From the NCBI GenBank assembly GCA_019234815.1, contig JAFALA010000094.1:1-63744 (forward strand): 63,744 bases of DNA, given 5' to 3'. Positions 47,323 to 55,626 of the stretch are shown in pieces (within the stretch, counting starts at the first letter, position 1; each line of letters starts with the position of its first letter). The notes beneath the pieces were generated by a model. That model saw only the letters and a program-made list of their open reading frames with translations. It did no database searches and was not told where the DNA came from. The stretch comes from Burkholderiaceae bacterium. GTDB taxonomy: Bacteria > Pseudomonadota > Gammaproteobacteria > Burkholderiales > Burkholderiaceae_C. The translations under genes were made by a program, and so were the position numbers.

Positions 47323-48588
47323 TCAGACTTTGTACTTCGCCTCGAGCTGGCTCAAGGCATGATCCAGGCGCATCAGCGCCTGGCGCGTCAGGCGGGCGCG
47401 GCTGCCGGCATCGGCCGTGTGGGCCGCGTCGGCCACCAGATGCTGGCCAGGATCCAGCAGCCGTTCGATGTCCAGGCTCAAGCCATGGCGGGCGAGCTTG
47501 GCCTCGATGGCGTCGGCGTTGGCCAGCAGCTGGCGGCGCGTGGACTGGAAGGCATGCTCGGCCAGGTGACGGCGTTGCGAGTAGCTGAAGGTGTTGGCCA
47601 GGAACAGCTCGGCGTCCTGCTTGGACGGCTCGAACAGCAGGATGTCGGCATTCGGGTGGCTGTGCGCGTAGCCCTTCATGCCCAGCTCCAGCCGCGAGTG
47701 GATCAATGAGCGGAAGGTCTGCGACAGCACCACCGGCAATCCGCCTTCGACCAGGCTGGGGATGTGCGTGCCTGAGCCGCTGACCGTCTCCGATGCCTCG
47801 GAGGCGTAGGGCACCAGGGGGTTCACGCAGATCAGCAGATCGGCGCCTTCATCGAGCAGCACGGAGGCGTGCAGCGTTTTCTTGAGCGCGCCGTCGACGT
47901 AGTGGCGCCCATCGATCAGCACGGGCGGGAACAGCCCCGGCAGGGCGGCGCTGGCCTGCACGGCGCGCGAGACCGGCACATGATCCCAGCCGGGCATGCC
48001 GAAGAGCACGGCCTCGCCGCTGTCGAGGTCGGTCGCGACCAGCACCAGGCGGTGCTTGAGGCGGCGGAAATCGTCGCTGCGGCCCTTGATGCTGAATTGC
48101 CGGTGCACCTGCTGGGCCAGCGCCTCGCCCGACAGCAAGCCGGTGGGCAGGGCGTGCCCCAATTGCTCGAGGGCGCTCATGGGCGCGCGCCCTTGGGCCA
48201 GCATCTGCCAGCTGGCGGCGGCCAGCAGGCCGGGCAGGCGCTCCAGGCGCTGGCGGAGTTCGAGCCAGTCCGGGCGCATCAGCTCGTTGGGGTCGAAGCG
48301 GTCGGGCGCCGGCGTGCTGTTTTCGATGAAGACGCTCGACAACTCGCGCGGGCTCATGCCGTTGCACAGGCCTGCGGCCATGAAGCCGCCCGAACTCACG
48401 CCCAGATAGCCGCGGCAGTCGCGCAGGTCGAGTCCGCGGATGGACTCCTCAATGGCGCACAACGCGCCGATCTCGTAGATGGCCCCCAAGGGGCCGCCGC
48501 CTGCCAGGGCCAGCCCGATGCGTGCACCGGACGGCGTTGGGATCTTGCGAGGGGATGATTTGTGAGCAGGCGTCTTGCGTGTACTCAT
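47323..48588 (-). CDS. Patatin-like phospholipase/hydrolase
   Basis: 421 aa. Patatin fold with oxyanion loop LALAGGGPLGAIYEIGAL, nucleophile elbow G63-V-Ser65-S-G67 (LGVSSGGFM) and the catalytic Asp in HYVDGALKKTLH. The N-terminal ~20 residues are basic and Ser/Pro-rich, with no clear signal peptide, so it is probably cytoplasmic or membrane-associated. Substrate unknown: phospholipid, or perhaps storage lipid given the phasin gene next door on the same strand. Confidence 0.88.
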   Translation of the reverse strand: MSTRKTPAHKSSPRKIPTPSGARIGLALAGGGPLGAIYEIGALCAIEESIRGLDLRDCRGYLGVSSGGFMAAGLCNGMSPRELSSVFIENSTPAPDRFDPNELMRPDWLELRQRLERLPGLLAAASWQMLAQGRAPMSALEQLGHALPTGLLSGEALAQQVHRQFSIKGRSDDFRRLKHRLVLVATDLDSGEAVLFGMPGWDHVPVSRAVQASAALPGLFPPVLIDGRHYVDGALKKTLHASVLLDEGADLLICVNPLVPYASEASETVSGSGTHIPSLVEGGLPVVLSQTFRSLIHSRLELGMKGYAHSHPNADILLFEPSKQDAELFLANTFSYSQRRHLAEHAFQSTRRQLLANADAIEAKLARHGLSLDIERLLDPGQHLVADAAHTADAGSRARLTRQALMRLDHALSQLEAKYKV

Positions 48589-48654
48589 GAAACAGGCGCT
48601 TCGGCACCCGTCCAGTCCCGCGGGGCGTGGACCAGGACGGGTCTCCGATCAGGC

Positions 48655-49383
48655 TCAGGTGGCCGAGATGCTGGGGCCTGCGCCCGTCGCGGGGACATCG
48701 GCCGACGCGCTGGTCTTGGCGCCGACCTTGCGTGCCGGCTTGGCAGCAGCCTTGGCGGCGCCGTTCGTGGCGGCCGGTTTGGCCGGGGACTTGGCGGCCG
48801 GCTTGACGGCGGCCTTGACCGCAGTCTTTTTCGGTGCAGGCTTGGCGGCGGCTTTGGCCGCGGGCTTGCCGGCCGCGGTTTTCGTCGCCGGCTTGGCGCT
48901 GGCTGCTTTCCTGGCCGCCGGTTTCTTGGCCACGGGCGTGCCCACGGCCTCGCTGAGGCTGTCGATGCGCGCGATCAGGGCCTCGATGTCCTTGGCGCTG
49001 GGCACGCCCAGGCGGCTCATGGCGCGAGCCACGCGGTCCTCGAAGATGGATTCGAGCTTGTCCCAGTGCTGGCCGGCCTTGGCGCCGACATCGCCGGCCA
49101 TGCCGCTCATCTTGCTGGCCACGGCGCTGAGCTTGCCCTCGGCTGCGGACTGGGTTTTCTTCTGCAGGTTCATGCCCTCTTTGACCAGGGTGTCGAACAC
49201 TTTGCCACCTTCGCCTTGCGCCTTGGCAAATGCGCCCAGGCCGGCGGCCCAGATCTGCTGCGCGGAATCCTTGATGACCAGGCTCAGCTGGCTGTCGAGC
49301 AGACCGGTGGGCAGCGCGCCACCAAATGCGGAGGTACTTGCGGCCTTTTTCTTAGCGGCCATTTTTTGGAGCTTCTTGACCAT
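48655..49383 (-). CDS. Phasin with histone H1-like Ala/Lys/Pro tail (PhaF/PhaI type)
   Basis: 242 aa. Residues ~20-130 form the amphipathic phasin domain (GLLDSQLSLVIKDSAQQIWAAGLGAFAKAQ) that coats polyhydroxyalkanoate granules; a short coiled coil follows (DIEALIARIDSLSEAV). Residues ~145-230 are a run of AAKP/KPAAK-like repeats, as in PhaF, which ties granules to the nucleoid. The start at 49383 has GAGGAAAC upstream; a longer frame is rejected. It suggests the organism stores PHA. Divergent from the fatty acyl-CoA reductase gene. Confidence 0.85.
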   Translation of the reverse strand: MVKKLQKMAAKKKAASTSAFGGALPTGLLDSQLSLVIKDSAQQIWAAGLGAFAKAQGEGGKVFDTLVKEGMNLQKKTQSAAEGKLSAVASKMSGMAGDVGAKAGQHWDKLESIFEDRVARAMSRLGVPSAKDIEALIARIDSLSEAVGTPVAKKPAARKAASAKPATKTAAGKPAAKAAAKPAPKKTAVKAAVKPAAKSPAKPAATNGAAKAAAKPARKVGAKTSASADVPATGAGPSISAT

Positions 49384-49465
49384 GGAAGTTTCCTCGGGTG
49401 GGATGGTTGGTATGCGTGCATGGACGCAGCGCATGGTTTGACTATAGGCGCCCGAAGCGTCTTTG

Positions 49466-49476
49466 TTGCACTGCAA
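49466..49476. promoter_or_regulatory. TTGCA-N-TGCAA palindrome, possible PhaR-type site
   Basis: A perfect 5-bp-arm palindrome in the region between the divergent phasin and reductase genes, followed by a partial copy (TTTGCAG, 49484-49490). The PHA repressor PhaR binds TGC-rich palindromic sites at phasin promoters in other Burkholderiales. The assignment is inferred. Confidence 0.4.
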
Positions 49477-49580
49477 GCTAGTGTTTGCAGTCTATGTGCG
49501 CGGGTCCGTGGCGCACGCGAGCTGCGTCAAACCCGGCGTTGAAATCGTCCAGAATGCCCGACATCAACAAGGAGACAGGC

Positions 49581-51575
49581 ATGCATTACTTTGTCACCGG
49601 GGCCACCGGCTTCATCGGCAAGCGATTGGTCAAGAAGTTGCTCGCGCGACGCGGCAGCCGCGTGTATTTCCTGATCCGCGAATCCAGCCGCGCCAAGCTG
49701 GCCGAGCTGCTGGCCTACTGGGGCGTGAGCGAGCAGCGCGCCGTGCCGGTGTTTGGCGATTTGACGGCGGCAAGGCTTGGCATCGCGGACGAGCAGGTTG
49801 AGCAGCTCAAGGGCAAGATCGGCCATCTCTACCATCTGGCCGCGGTGTACGACCTGTCCGCGGACGTGCAGTCGCAGGTGCGTGCCAACATCGACGGCAC
49901 CCGTGCCATGCTCGAATTCGCGCATGCCGTCGATGCCGGCCATTTGCATCACATGAGCTCGATTGCCGCAGCGGGCCTGTATGAAGGCGTGTTTCGCGAG
50001 GATATGTTCGAGGAGGCCGAAGGCCTGGAGCATCCTTATTTCCGGACCAAGCACGACAGCGAAAAGCTCGTGCGCACCGATTGCCGCAGGCCCTGGACGG
50101 TCTACCGTCCGGCGCTGGTCGTCGGCGATTCGCAGACCGGCGAGATGGACAAGATCGACGGCCCCTATTACTTCTTCAAGCTGATCCAGCGACTGCGCCA
50201 GATCCTGCCGCCGTGGATGCCGTCCATCGGCCTGGAGGGCGGGCGCATCAACATCGTGCCGGTCGACTTCGTGGTGGCGGCGCTCGACCACATCAGCCAC
50301 CAGCAAAAAAGCGGCGGCGCCTGTTTCCACCTGGTCGATCCGGTCGGCTATCGCGTCGGCGACGTGCTCGACATCTTCGCCAAGGCTGCGCATGCGCCCA
50401 AGATGAGCCTGTTCGTCAACGCGGCCTTGCTGGGCTTCATCCCGCGCGGCGTGAAGAAGAGCCTGATGGCGCTGGCGCCCATGCGCCGCGTCCGCAACGC
50501 GGTGATGAAGGACCTCGGGCTGCCCGACGACGTGATGCAGTTCATCAACTACCCGACGCGCTTCGACTGCCGCGCCACCGATGCGGCGCTGAAGGGCTCG
50601 GGCATTGCCTGCCCCAAGCTGAACGACTACGCCTGGCGGCTGTGGGACTACTGGGAGCGCCACCTCGACCCGGCGCTGTTGGTCGACCGCAGCCTGCGCG
50701 GCACGGTGGCGGGCAAGGTGGTGCTGGTCACGGGAGGCTCCTCGGGCATCGGCCTGGCGGCGGCCAGAAAGTTTGCGCAGGCGGGGGCGATCACGCTGAT
50801 CTGCGCGCGCGACGAAGACAAGCTTGGGCAGGCCGTGACAGACATCAAGGCGACGGCTAGTGAGGATGCGCAAGTACACAGTTATTCGGTTGACATCGCC
50901 GACGAGGCCGGATGCAAGGGCATGCTCGGATGGATCGCGCAGAACTTTGGCGGCGTGGACTTTCTCGTCAACAACGCCGGACGCTCGATCCGCCGCGCCA
51001 TTGAAAGCAGCTATGACCGCTTTCATGACTACGAGCGCACCATGCAGCTCAACTACTTCGGCTGCCTGCGCGTCACCATGGGCCTGCTGCCGGGCATGGT
51101 GGCCAAGCGCCGCGGCCATGTGGTGAACATCTCAAGCATCGGGGTGCTGACCAATGCGCCGCGCTTCTCGGCCTACGTGGCGTCCAAGGCGGCGCTCGAC
51201 GCCTGGACGCGTTGCGCCGCCAGCGAGTTCGCCGACCAGGGCATCAGCTTCACCACCATCAACATGCCGCTCGTGCGCACGCCCATGATCGCGCCGACCC
51301 AGATCTACAACAACGTGCCCACGCTCTCGCCCGAAGACGCCGCCGACATGATCGCGCAGGCCTGCATCGCCAAGCCGGTGCGCGTGGCCACCAAGCTCGG
51401 CGTGCTGGGCGAGGTGGTCCACGCCGTGCTGCCGCATGTGGCGCAGATCATCATGAACACGAGTTTCCGCATGTTTCCCGACAGCGACGCGGCGCAAGGC
51501 GGCAAGGGCAGCAAAGCGCAGCTGTCCGCCGAGGCGCTGGCGATGCAGCAGATGATGCGGGGGATTCATTTCTGA
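49581..51575 (+). CDS. Two-domain SDR, fatty acyl-CoA/ACP reductase type
   Basis: 664 aa. N-terminal extended SDR domain: cofactor motif VTGATGFIGKRL and active-site Tyr-x3-Lys in HPYFRTKHDSEK. C-terminal classical SDR domain from ~385: VLVTGGSSGIGLAAA, NNAGRSIRRAI, and YVASKAALDAW with the catalytic Tyr and Lys. The layout, length and many segments (GEMDKIDGPYYFFKLIQ, NISSIGVLTNAPRFSAYV) closely match, from memory, the ~660-aa Marinobacter fatty acyl-CoA reductase that makes fatty alcohols for wax esters. Same activity is likely but not shown. AAGGAG precedes the ATG at 49581. Confidence 0.83.
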   Translation: MHYFVTGATGFIGKRLVKKLLARRGSRVYFLIRESSRAKLAELLAYWGVSEQRAVPVFGDLTAARLGIADEQVEQLKGKIGHLYHLAAVYDLSADVQSQVRANIDGTRAMLEFAHAVDAGHLHHMSSIAAAGLYEGVFREDMFEEAEGLEHPYFRTKHDSEKLVRTDCRRPWTVYRPALVVGDSQTGEMDKIDGPYYFFKLIQRLRQILPPWMPSIGLEGGRINIVPVDFVVAALDHISHQQKSGGACFHLVDPVGYRVGDVLDIFAKAAHAPKMSLFVNAALLGFIPRGVKKSLMALAPMRRVRNAVMKDLGLPDDVMQFINYPTRFDCRATDAALKGSGIACPKLNDYAWRLWDYWERHLDPALLVDRSLRGTVAGKVVLVTGGSSGIGLAAARKFAQAGAITLICARDEDKLGQAVTDIKATASEDAQVHSYSVDIADEAGCKGMLGWIAQNFGGVDFLVNNAGRSIRRAIESSYDRFHDYERTMQLNYFGCLRVTMGLLPGMVAKRRGHVVNISSIGVLTNAPRFSAYVASKAALDAWTRCAASEFADQGISFTTINMPLVRTPMIAPTQIYNNVPTLSPEDAADMIAQACIAKPVRVATKLGVLGEVVHAVLPHVAQIIMNTSFRMFPDSDAAQGGKGSKAQLSAEALAMQQMMRGIHF

Positions 51576-51599
51576 GATCGAAATGCAGTGCCGGAGGTG

Positions 51600-51680
51600 A
51601 TGGATTCCCGGCTACTCTGGAGCCTCGCTGGCTTCAATGGCCACTTCACTGACGATACAGAGGAGCGCAAGGCACCATGA
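51600..51680 (+). CDS. Possible 26-codon leader ORF
   Basis: An ATG at 51600 directly preceded by CCGGAGGTG (a near-perfect ribosome site, though spaced very closely) opens a 26-codon frame that ends with TGA overlapping the ATG of the cupin remnant (ATGA, 51677-51680). Could be a coupled leader or chance. Confidence 0.2.
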   Translation: MDSRLLWSLAGFNGHFTDDTEERKAP

Positions 51681-51820
51681 GCGAGCCCAAGGAGCTGATT
51701 TCCGCTGCCGCCATCGCGCAGATGCCGTGGCAGGAAAAAACCCATTTGCTGAACTCGAACGCAGTCCGGCTGGCGAAGCCCTTGGGGGCTGGCAAGCAGA
51801 AACTAGGGGCTCAGTGGTAG
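51677..51820 (+). pseudogene. N-terminal remnant of a cupin-like gene
   Basis: 47 codons from the ATG at 51677. The piece EKTHLLNSNAVRLAKPLG resembles the HFLNPNAVR..KSLGD start of a group of small cupin proteins, from memory. Similarity ends at GAG and the frame stops at TAG (51818-51820), where the convergent toxin gene also ends. The missing ~100-120 residues suggest that arrival of the toxin-antitoxin pair, or a linked deletion, truncated the gene. AGGAG-like bases precede the start. Confidence 0.4.
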
Positions 51821-52128
51821 TCGCTTTCGCGTTGATGGCGAATCGCGCCAATGACAACCGTTTGCGCGTCGACGATTTCAAATAACGCGACGTATCCTGT
51901 CGACCCAAAGGGGATGACGAGTTCACGGACAAAACTGCTGCCACCGGCCTTCCTGCAACTGAAGGGACTGAGCGCCAGAAACAGACAGGCCTGTTCGATG
52001 GCATCGATCGCTCTGTCGGCGAGGTCGAGATCGCCGGTCGCGCTGGTCAGCTCACGTTCATAGGCGTGATGGAAGAGCCGCTCCAGATCGTCTACAGCTT
52101 CCGGGCTGAAGATGACCTCGAATGTCAC
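51811..52128 (-). CDS. Type II toxin, ParE/RelE superfamily
   Basis: 105 aa. Fold landmarks: a beta start (TFEVIFSPEAVDDLERLF), helices with DLADRAIDAIEQACLFLALSP, then RELVIPFGSTGYVALFEIVD and the C-terminal VVIGAIRHQRESDYH, typical of ParE-like toxins. ParE poisons DNA gyrase whereas RelE cuts mRNA; the sequence does not decide which. ATGA overlap with the antitoxin gene upstream. Confidence 0.85.
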   Translation of the reverse strand: MTFEVIFSPEAVDDLERLFHHAYERELTSATGDLDLADRAIDAIEQACLFLALSPFSCRKAGGSSFVRELVIPFGSTGYVALFEIVDAQTVVIGAIRHQRESDYH

Positions 52129-52400
52129 GTTGGCTGCCTTTTCTTGCGCGCATCGGCAAGTTTGGCTCGCAACTTTGCGATCACGACATCTGCGGGAACA
52201 CCGTTGCCAGTCTCCACGGTTCGCTTGATGGCTGCCAGGCCGCGATGCACGAACTCGGCGTTTTCACGACGTCGCGCAAGCTCGCCGCGCACGGCCTTTT
52301 CGACCAGCGCTGCCAGAGTTTCGCCGGCCTCGAGCGCTTGTTCCATCTCGTCTCGGAACTCGGGGGCTATGCGCACGGGGGGAATGGTGGCCGATTTCAT
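52125..52400 (-). CDS. Antitoxin of the ParE-like toxin
   Basis: 91 aa, Ala/Glu/Arg-rich and mainly helical. The N-terminal PPVRIAPEFRDEMEQALEAGETLAALVEKAVR is consistent with a ribbon-helix-helix DNA-binding domain; the C-terminal half (GVPADVVIAKLRAKLADARKK) should cover the toxin. It precedes the toxin with an ATGA overlap and has a perfect palindrome just upstream, so autoregulation is expected. Confidence 0.8.
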   Translation of the reverse strand: MKSATIPPVRIAPEFRDEMEQALEAGETLAALVEKAVRGELARRRENAEFVHRGLAAIKRTVETGNGVPADVVIAKLRAKLADARKKRQPT

Positions 52401-52409
52401 TTTTCAATT

Positions 52410-52427
52410 GTATCGCGAATGCGATAC
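52410..52427 (-). promoter_or_regulatory. Palindromic operator of the toxin-antitoxin operon
   Basis: GTATCGC (52410-52416) and GCGATAC (52421-52427) form a perfect 7-bp dyad with a 4-bp centre, 10 bp upstream of the antitoxin start and one base after the dnaE2 stop region. On the minus strand it contains TACAAT, a good -10 element; TTGACG overlaps the dnaE2 stop codon but is only 14 bp away. Binding by the antitoxin would block the promoter. Confidence 0.7.
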
Positions 52428-52428
52428 G

Positions 52429-55400
52429 TCAATGAAAATCCCGGCTCACCGTCGCCAGCCTGCCCAGCAGCGGACTGAGATCCTCGAAGCGCTGCCCGAG
52501 CAGATGGCACACGCCGTTCTGCTGCTGCCAGCGGCCGTGCACGGCCAGCAGCTTGGCTTCGCGCAGGGTGCGGCGGTGGCGCTCGTAGAGGCTGGGCCAG
52601 ATGATCACTTGCACGCTGCCGCTTTCGTCTTCGAGCGAGATGAAGAGCGTGCCCTTGGCGGTTTGCGGGCGTTGACGCACGGTGACCAGACCGCAGGCGC
52701 GGGCGCTGCGGCCGTCGGGCCAGTCGGCCAGTTCGGCGGCGCTCTGGAGGCCGCGGCGAGCCAGTTGTGGGCGCAGCAGCTGCAAGGGGTGGGCGCGCAG
52801 GCTCAGGCCCAGCGAGGCGTAATCCCACAAAACTTCTTCGCCTTGCGGCGCGGCGGGCAGGGCCAGCGGGGCTTCTTCGGATGCGGCATGGCGCAACAGC
52901 GGCGGCAGCGTGTGGTGCGCCGAGGCCTGCCAGACCTGCTGGCGGCGGTGGCCGCTTAAAGAGCGCAGGGCGTCGGCGGCGGCCAGCAGCTGCATCTCGC
53001 GCTGGTCGAGTCCGGCGCGCAGGGCCAGGTCTTGCGTGCTGCTGAACGGCGCGGCGGCGCGCGCCTGGGCGATGCGCTGCAGGCTCGCGGCGGACAGGCC
53101 GCTGATCAGGTGCAGGCCCAGGCGCACCGCGGGTTGCGCGCGCTCGTGGCCTGCGCTGGCGGCAGGATGCGTCGGCGCTTTGAGCGCTTCAAGCGAGCTC
53201 AGCACCTCGCTGTGGCTCACGTCCGCGGCCAGCACCTCCACATGGTGGCGGCGGGCGTCCTGCACCAGTTGCGCGGGGGCGTAGAAGCCCAGCGGCTGGG
53301 CGTTCAGCAGGGCGCAGAGGAACACGGCGGGCTCATGGCATTTGACCCAGCAGCTGGCATAGGTCAGCAGCGCAAAGCTGGCCGCGTGCGACTCGGGGAA
53401 GCCGTAGGACGCGAAGCCCTGGATCTGGCGGAAGATGGCTTCGGCGAATTCGTCCTGGTAACCGTTCTTGCGCATGCCCTGCATGATTTCTTCGTAGAAA
53501 ACCGTCAGGTCGCCGGGTCGTTTCCAGGCGGCCATGGCGCGGCGCAGCTCGTCGGCGCGGCCGGCGCTGAAACCGGCGGCGATCATGGCCACCTGCATCA
53601 CCTGCTCCTGGAAGATCGGGATGCCGCAGGTGCGCTCCAGCGCGGCCTTGAGTTCGGGGCGAGGGTAGACGATGTCGTCCGGATGCTTGCGGCGGTTTTC
53701 CAGGTAGGGATGCACCATGCCGCCCTGGATGGGACCGGGCCGCACGATGGCGACTTCGATCACGAGGTCGTAGAAGTTGCGCGGCTGCAGGCGCGGCAGC
53801 ATGGACATCTGAGCGCGGCTCTCGATCTGGAAGGTGCCTACGGTGTCGGCGGCGCAGATCATGTCGTAGGTGGCCTCGCAGTCGTCGGGAATCAGCGCCA
53901 GGGCTATGGGCCGGCCGCGCAGGCGCTCGATCATGACGAAGGCCTTCTTGAGCGCCGAGAGCATGCCCAGCGCCAGCACGTCGACCTTGAGCAGGCCCAA
54001 GGCGTCGAGATCGTCCTTGTCCCATTCGATCACGGTGCGATCGGGCATGCTGGCGTTCTCGATCGGCACCAGCCGGGACAGCGGCCCCTGGGTGAGCACG
54101 AAGCCGCCCACGTGCTGGCTGAGGTGGCGCGGCATGCCCATCAGCTGGCGGCTCAGGTCGATGAGCTGACGCAGCTGGCGCTCCTGCAGCGCGGGGCCGA
54201 ATTCCTGCTGCAGCGTCTGCATCAGGGCCTGCAGGTCGGCCTCGGGAAGGATCTCGCTGGCCCAACTGCCGTGCTCGCGGGAGAGGCGTTCGACCAGGGC
54301 TTCGTCCAGGCCCAGCGCCCGGCCCACGTCGCGCAGGGCGCTGCGGGCGCGGTAGCAGATCACGGTGGCGGTGAGCGCGGCGCGGTCGCGGCCGTAGCGC
54401 TCGTACAGGTACTGGATGACCTCTTCGCGGCGCTCATGCTCGAAGTCCACGTCGATGTCGGGCGGCTCGTTGCGTTCGCGGCTGATGAAGCGCTCGAACA
54501 GCAGGTGGGCGTTGCGCGGGTTGATCGAGGTGATGCCCAGGCAGAAGCACACCACGCTGTTGGCCGCCGAGCCGCGGCCCTGGCAGAGGATGTCCTTGGA
54601 CCGCGCGTACGCGACGATGTCGGCCACGGTCAGGAAGTAGTGCTCGTAGCCGAGCTCCTCGATCAGCGCGAGCTCGTGCTCGGCCTGCACCACCCAGCGC
54701 GGGTCGGCGCCGCCCGGCCAGCGTTTGCCCATGCCCTCCCAGCACAGGCGGCGCAGGTAGGCGATAGGGGTTTCGCCCGCAGGCACGACTTCCGACGGGT
54801 ATTCGTAGCGCAGATCGGCCAGCGAGAAATTGCAGCGCTGCGCCAGCTGCAGGGTTTCCTGCAGCAGGGCGCTCGGGTAGATCTGGGCCAGGCGCAGGCG
54901 GCTGCGCAGATGCCGCTCGGCGTTGACGTGCAGCGCGTGCCCGCAGTCGGCCAGGCGCTGGTTCAGGCAGTTGGCCGTCATCACGTCGGCCAGGGCCTTG
55001 CGCGAGCGCACGTGCATGTGCACGTCGCCGCAGGCCAGCAGCGGCAGCGCGGTGTCGGCGCTCCATTGCTGCAGGCGGTGCAGCCAGCGCTCGTCGGACA
55101 GCTCGCGCAGCAGCGTCACGCCGATCCAGGCGCGGCCGCCGAAATGGCGCAGCAGCCAGCGCGCCTGCGGCAGCAGCTGCGCCTCGGGGGCCCGGCGCTC
55201 GGGCAGCCAGATCAGGAGGCAGCCGCTTAAAAGCTCGGGACGGATCTGCGACCAGCGCAGCCGGTACTCCCCCTTGGTGCTGGAGGCGCGGCGCAGGTCG
55301 GTGATGAACTGGCACAGCTGGCCATAGCCCTCGCGGTGGCAGGCCAGCAGCACGAGCTTGAACAGCGGCGCATCGGCTTCGTCGCGCACCAGGAATTCGC

Positions 55401-55626
55401 TGCCGATCAGCAGCTTTAGCGCAGTCGTGGGGTCGGCCTTGCGGAGTTTTTCCAGCGCCACATGCGCGCGTACCACGCCGGCCAGCGAGCATTCGTCGGT
55501 GAGGGCCAGGGCGCCGTAGCCGAGCTGGTGGGCGCGCCGGACCAGCTCTTCCGGATCGGAGGCGCCGCGCAGGAAGGAGAAGTTGCTCAGGCAGTGCAAC
55601 TCGGCATAGGGCTGCAGCGGGTTCAT
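52429..55626 (-). CDS. dnaE2: Error-prone DNA polymerase DnaE2 (ImuC)
   Basis: 1065-aa C-family polymerase that carries out SOS mutagenesis with ImuA and ImuB. N-terminal PHP domain (AELHCLSNFSFLRGASDPEEL), polymerase palm with the catalytic aspartates in NEPPDIDVDFEHERREEV, FHxVG-like and C-terminal OB-fold region (ACGLVTVRQRPQTAKGTLFISLEDESG). Length fits DnaE2 and is shorter than the replicative DnaE1. The start at 55626 overlaps the imuB stop (ATGA). Last gene of a LexA-controlled operon. Confidence 0.95.
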   Translation of the reverse strand: MNPLQPYAELHCLSNFSFLRGASDPEELVRRAHQLGYGALALTDECSLAGVVRAHVALEKLRKADPTTALKLLIGSEFLVRDEADAPLFKLVLLACHREGYGQLCQFITDLRRASSTKGEYRLRWSQIRPELLSGCLLIWLPERRAPEAQLLPQARWLLRHFGGRAWIGVTLLRELSDERWLHRLQQWSADTALPLLACGDVHMHVRSRKALADVMTANCLNQRLADCGHALHVNAERHLRSRLRLAQIYPSALLQETLQLAQRCNFSLADLRYEYPSEVVPAGETPIAYLRRLCWEGMGKRWPGGADPRWVVQAEHELALIEELGYEHYFLTVADIVAYARSKDILCQGRGSAANSVVCFCLGITSINPRNAHLLFERFISRERNEPPDIDVDFEHERREEVIQYLYERYGRDRAALTATVICYRARSALRDVGRALGLDEALVERLSREHGSWASEILPEADLQALMQTLQQEFGPALQERQLRQLIDLSRQLMGMPRHLSQHVGGFVLTQGPLSRLVPIENASMPDRTVIEWDKDDLDALGLLKVDVLALGMLSALKKAFVMIERLRGRPIALALIPDDCEATYDMICAADTVGTFQIESRAQMSMLPRLQPRNFYDLVIEVAIVRPGPIQGGMVHPYLENRRKHPDDIVYPRPELKAALERTCGIPIFQEQVMQVAMIAAGFSAGRADELRRAMAAWKRPGDLTVFYEEIMQGMRKNGYQDEFAEAIFRQIQGFASYGFPESHAASFALLTYASCWVKCHEPAVFLCALLNAQPLGFYAPAQLVQDARRHHVEVLAADVSHSEVLSSLEALKAPTHPAASAGHERAQPAVRLGLHLISGLSAASLQRIAQARAAAPFSSTQDLALRAGLDQREMQLLAAADALRSLSGHRRQQVWQASAHHTLPPLLRHAASEEAPLALPAAPQGEEVLWDYASLGLSLRAHPLQLLRPQLARRGLQSAAELADWPDGRSARACGLVTVRQRPQTAKGTLFISLEDESGSVQVIIWPSLYERHRRTLREAKLLAVHGRWQQQNGVCHLLGQRFEDLSPLLGRLATVSRDFH

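Noticed and set aside
48700-48950. Tandem-repeat-like DNA (AAKP-type units)
   Set aside because: The periodicity is the histone-like tail of the phasin, a protein feature of the family, not an independent DNA satellite or CRISPR array.
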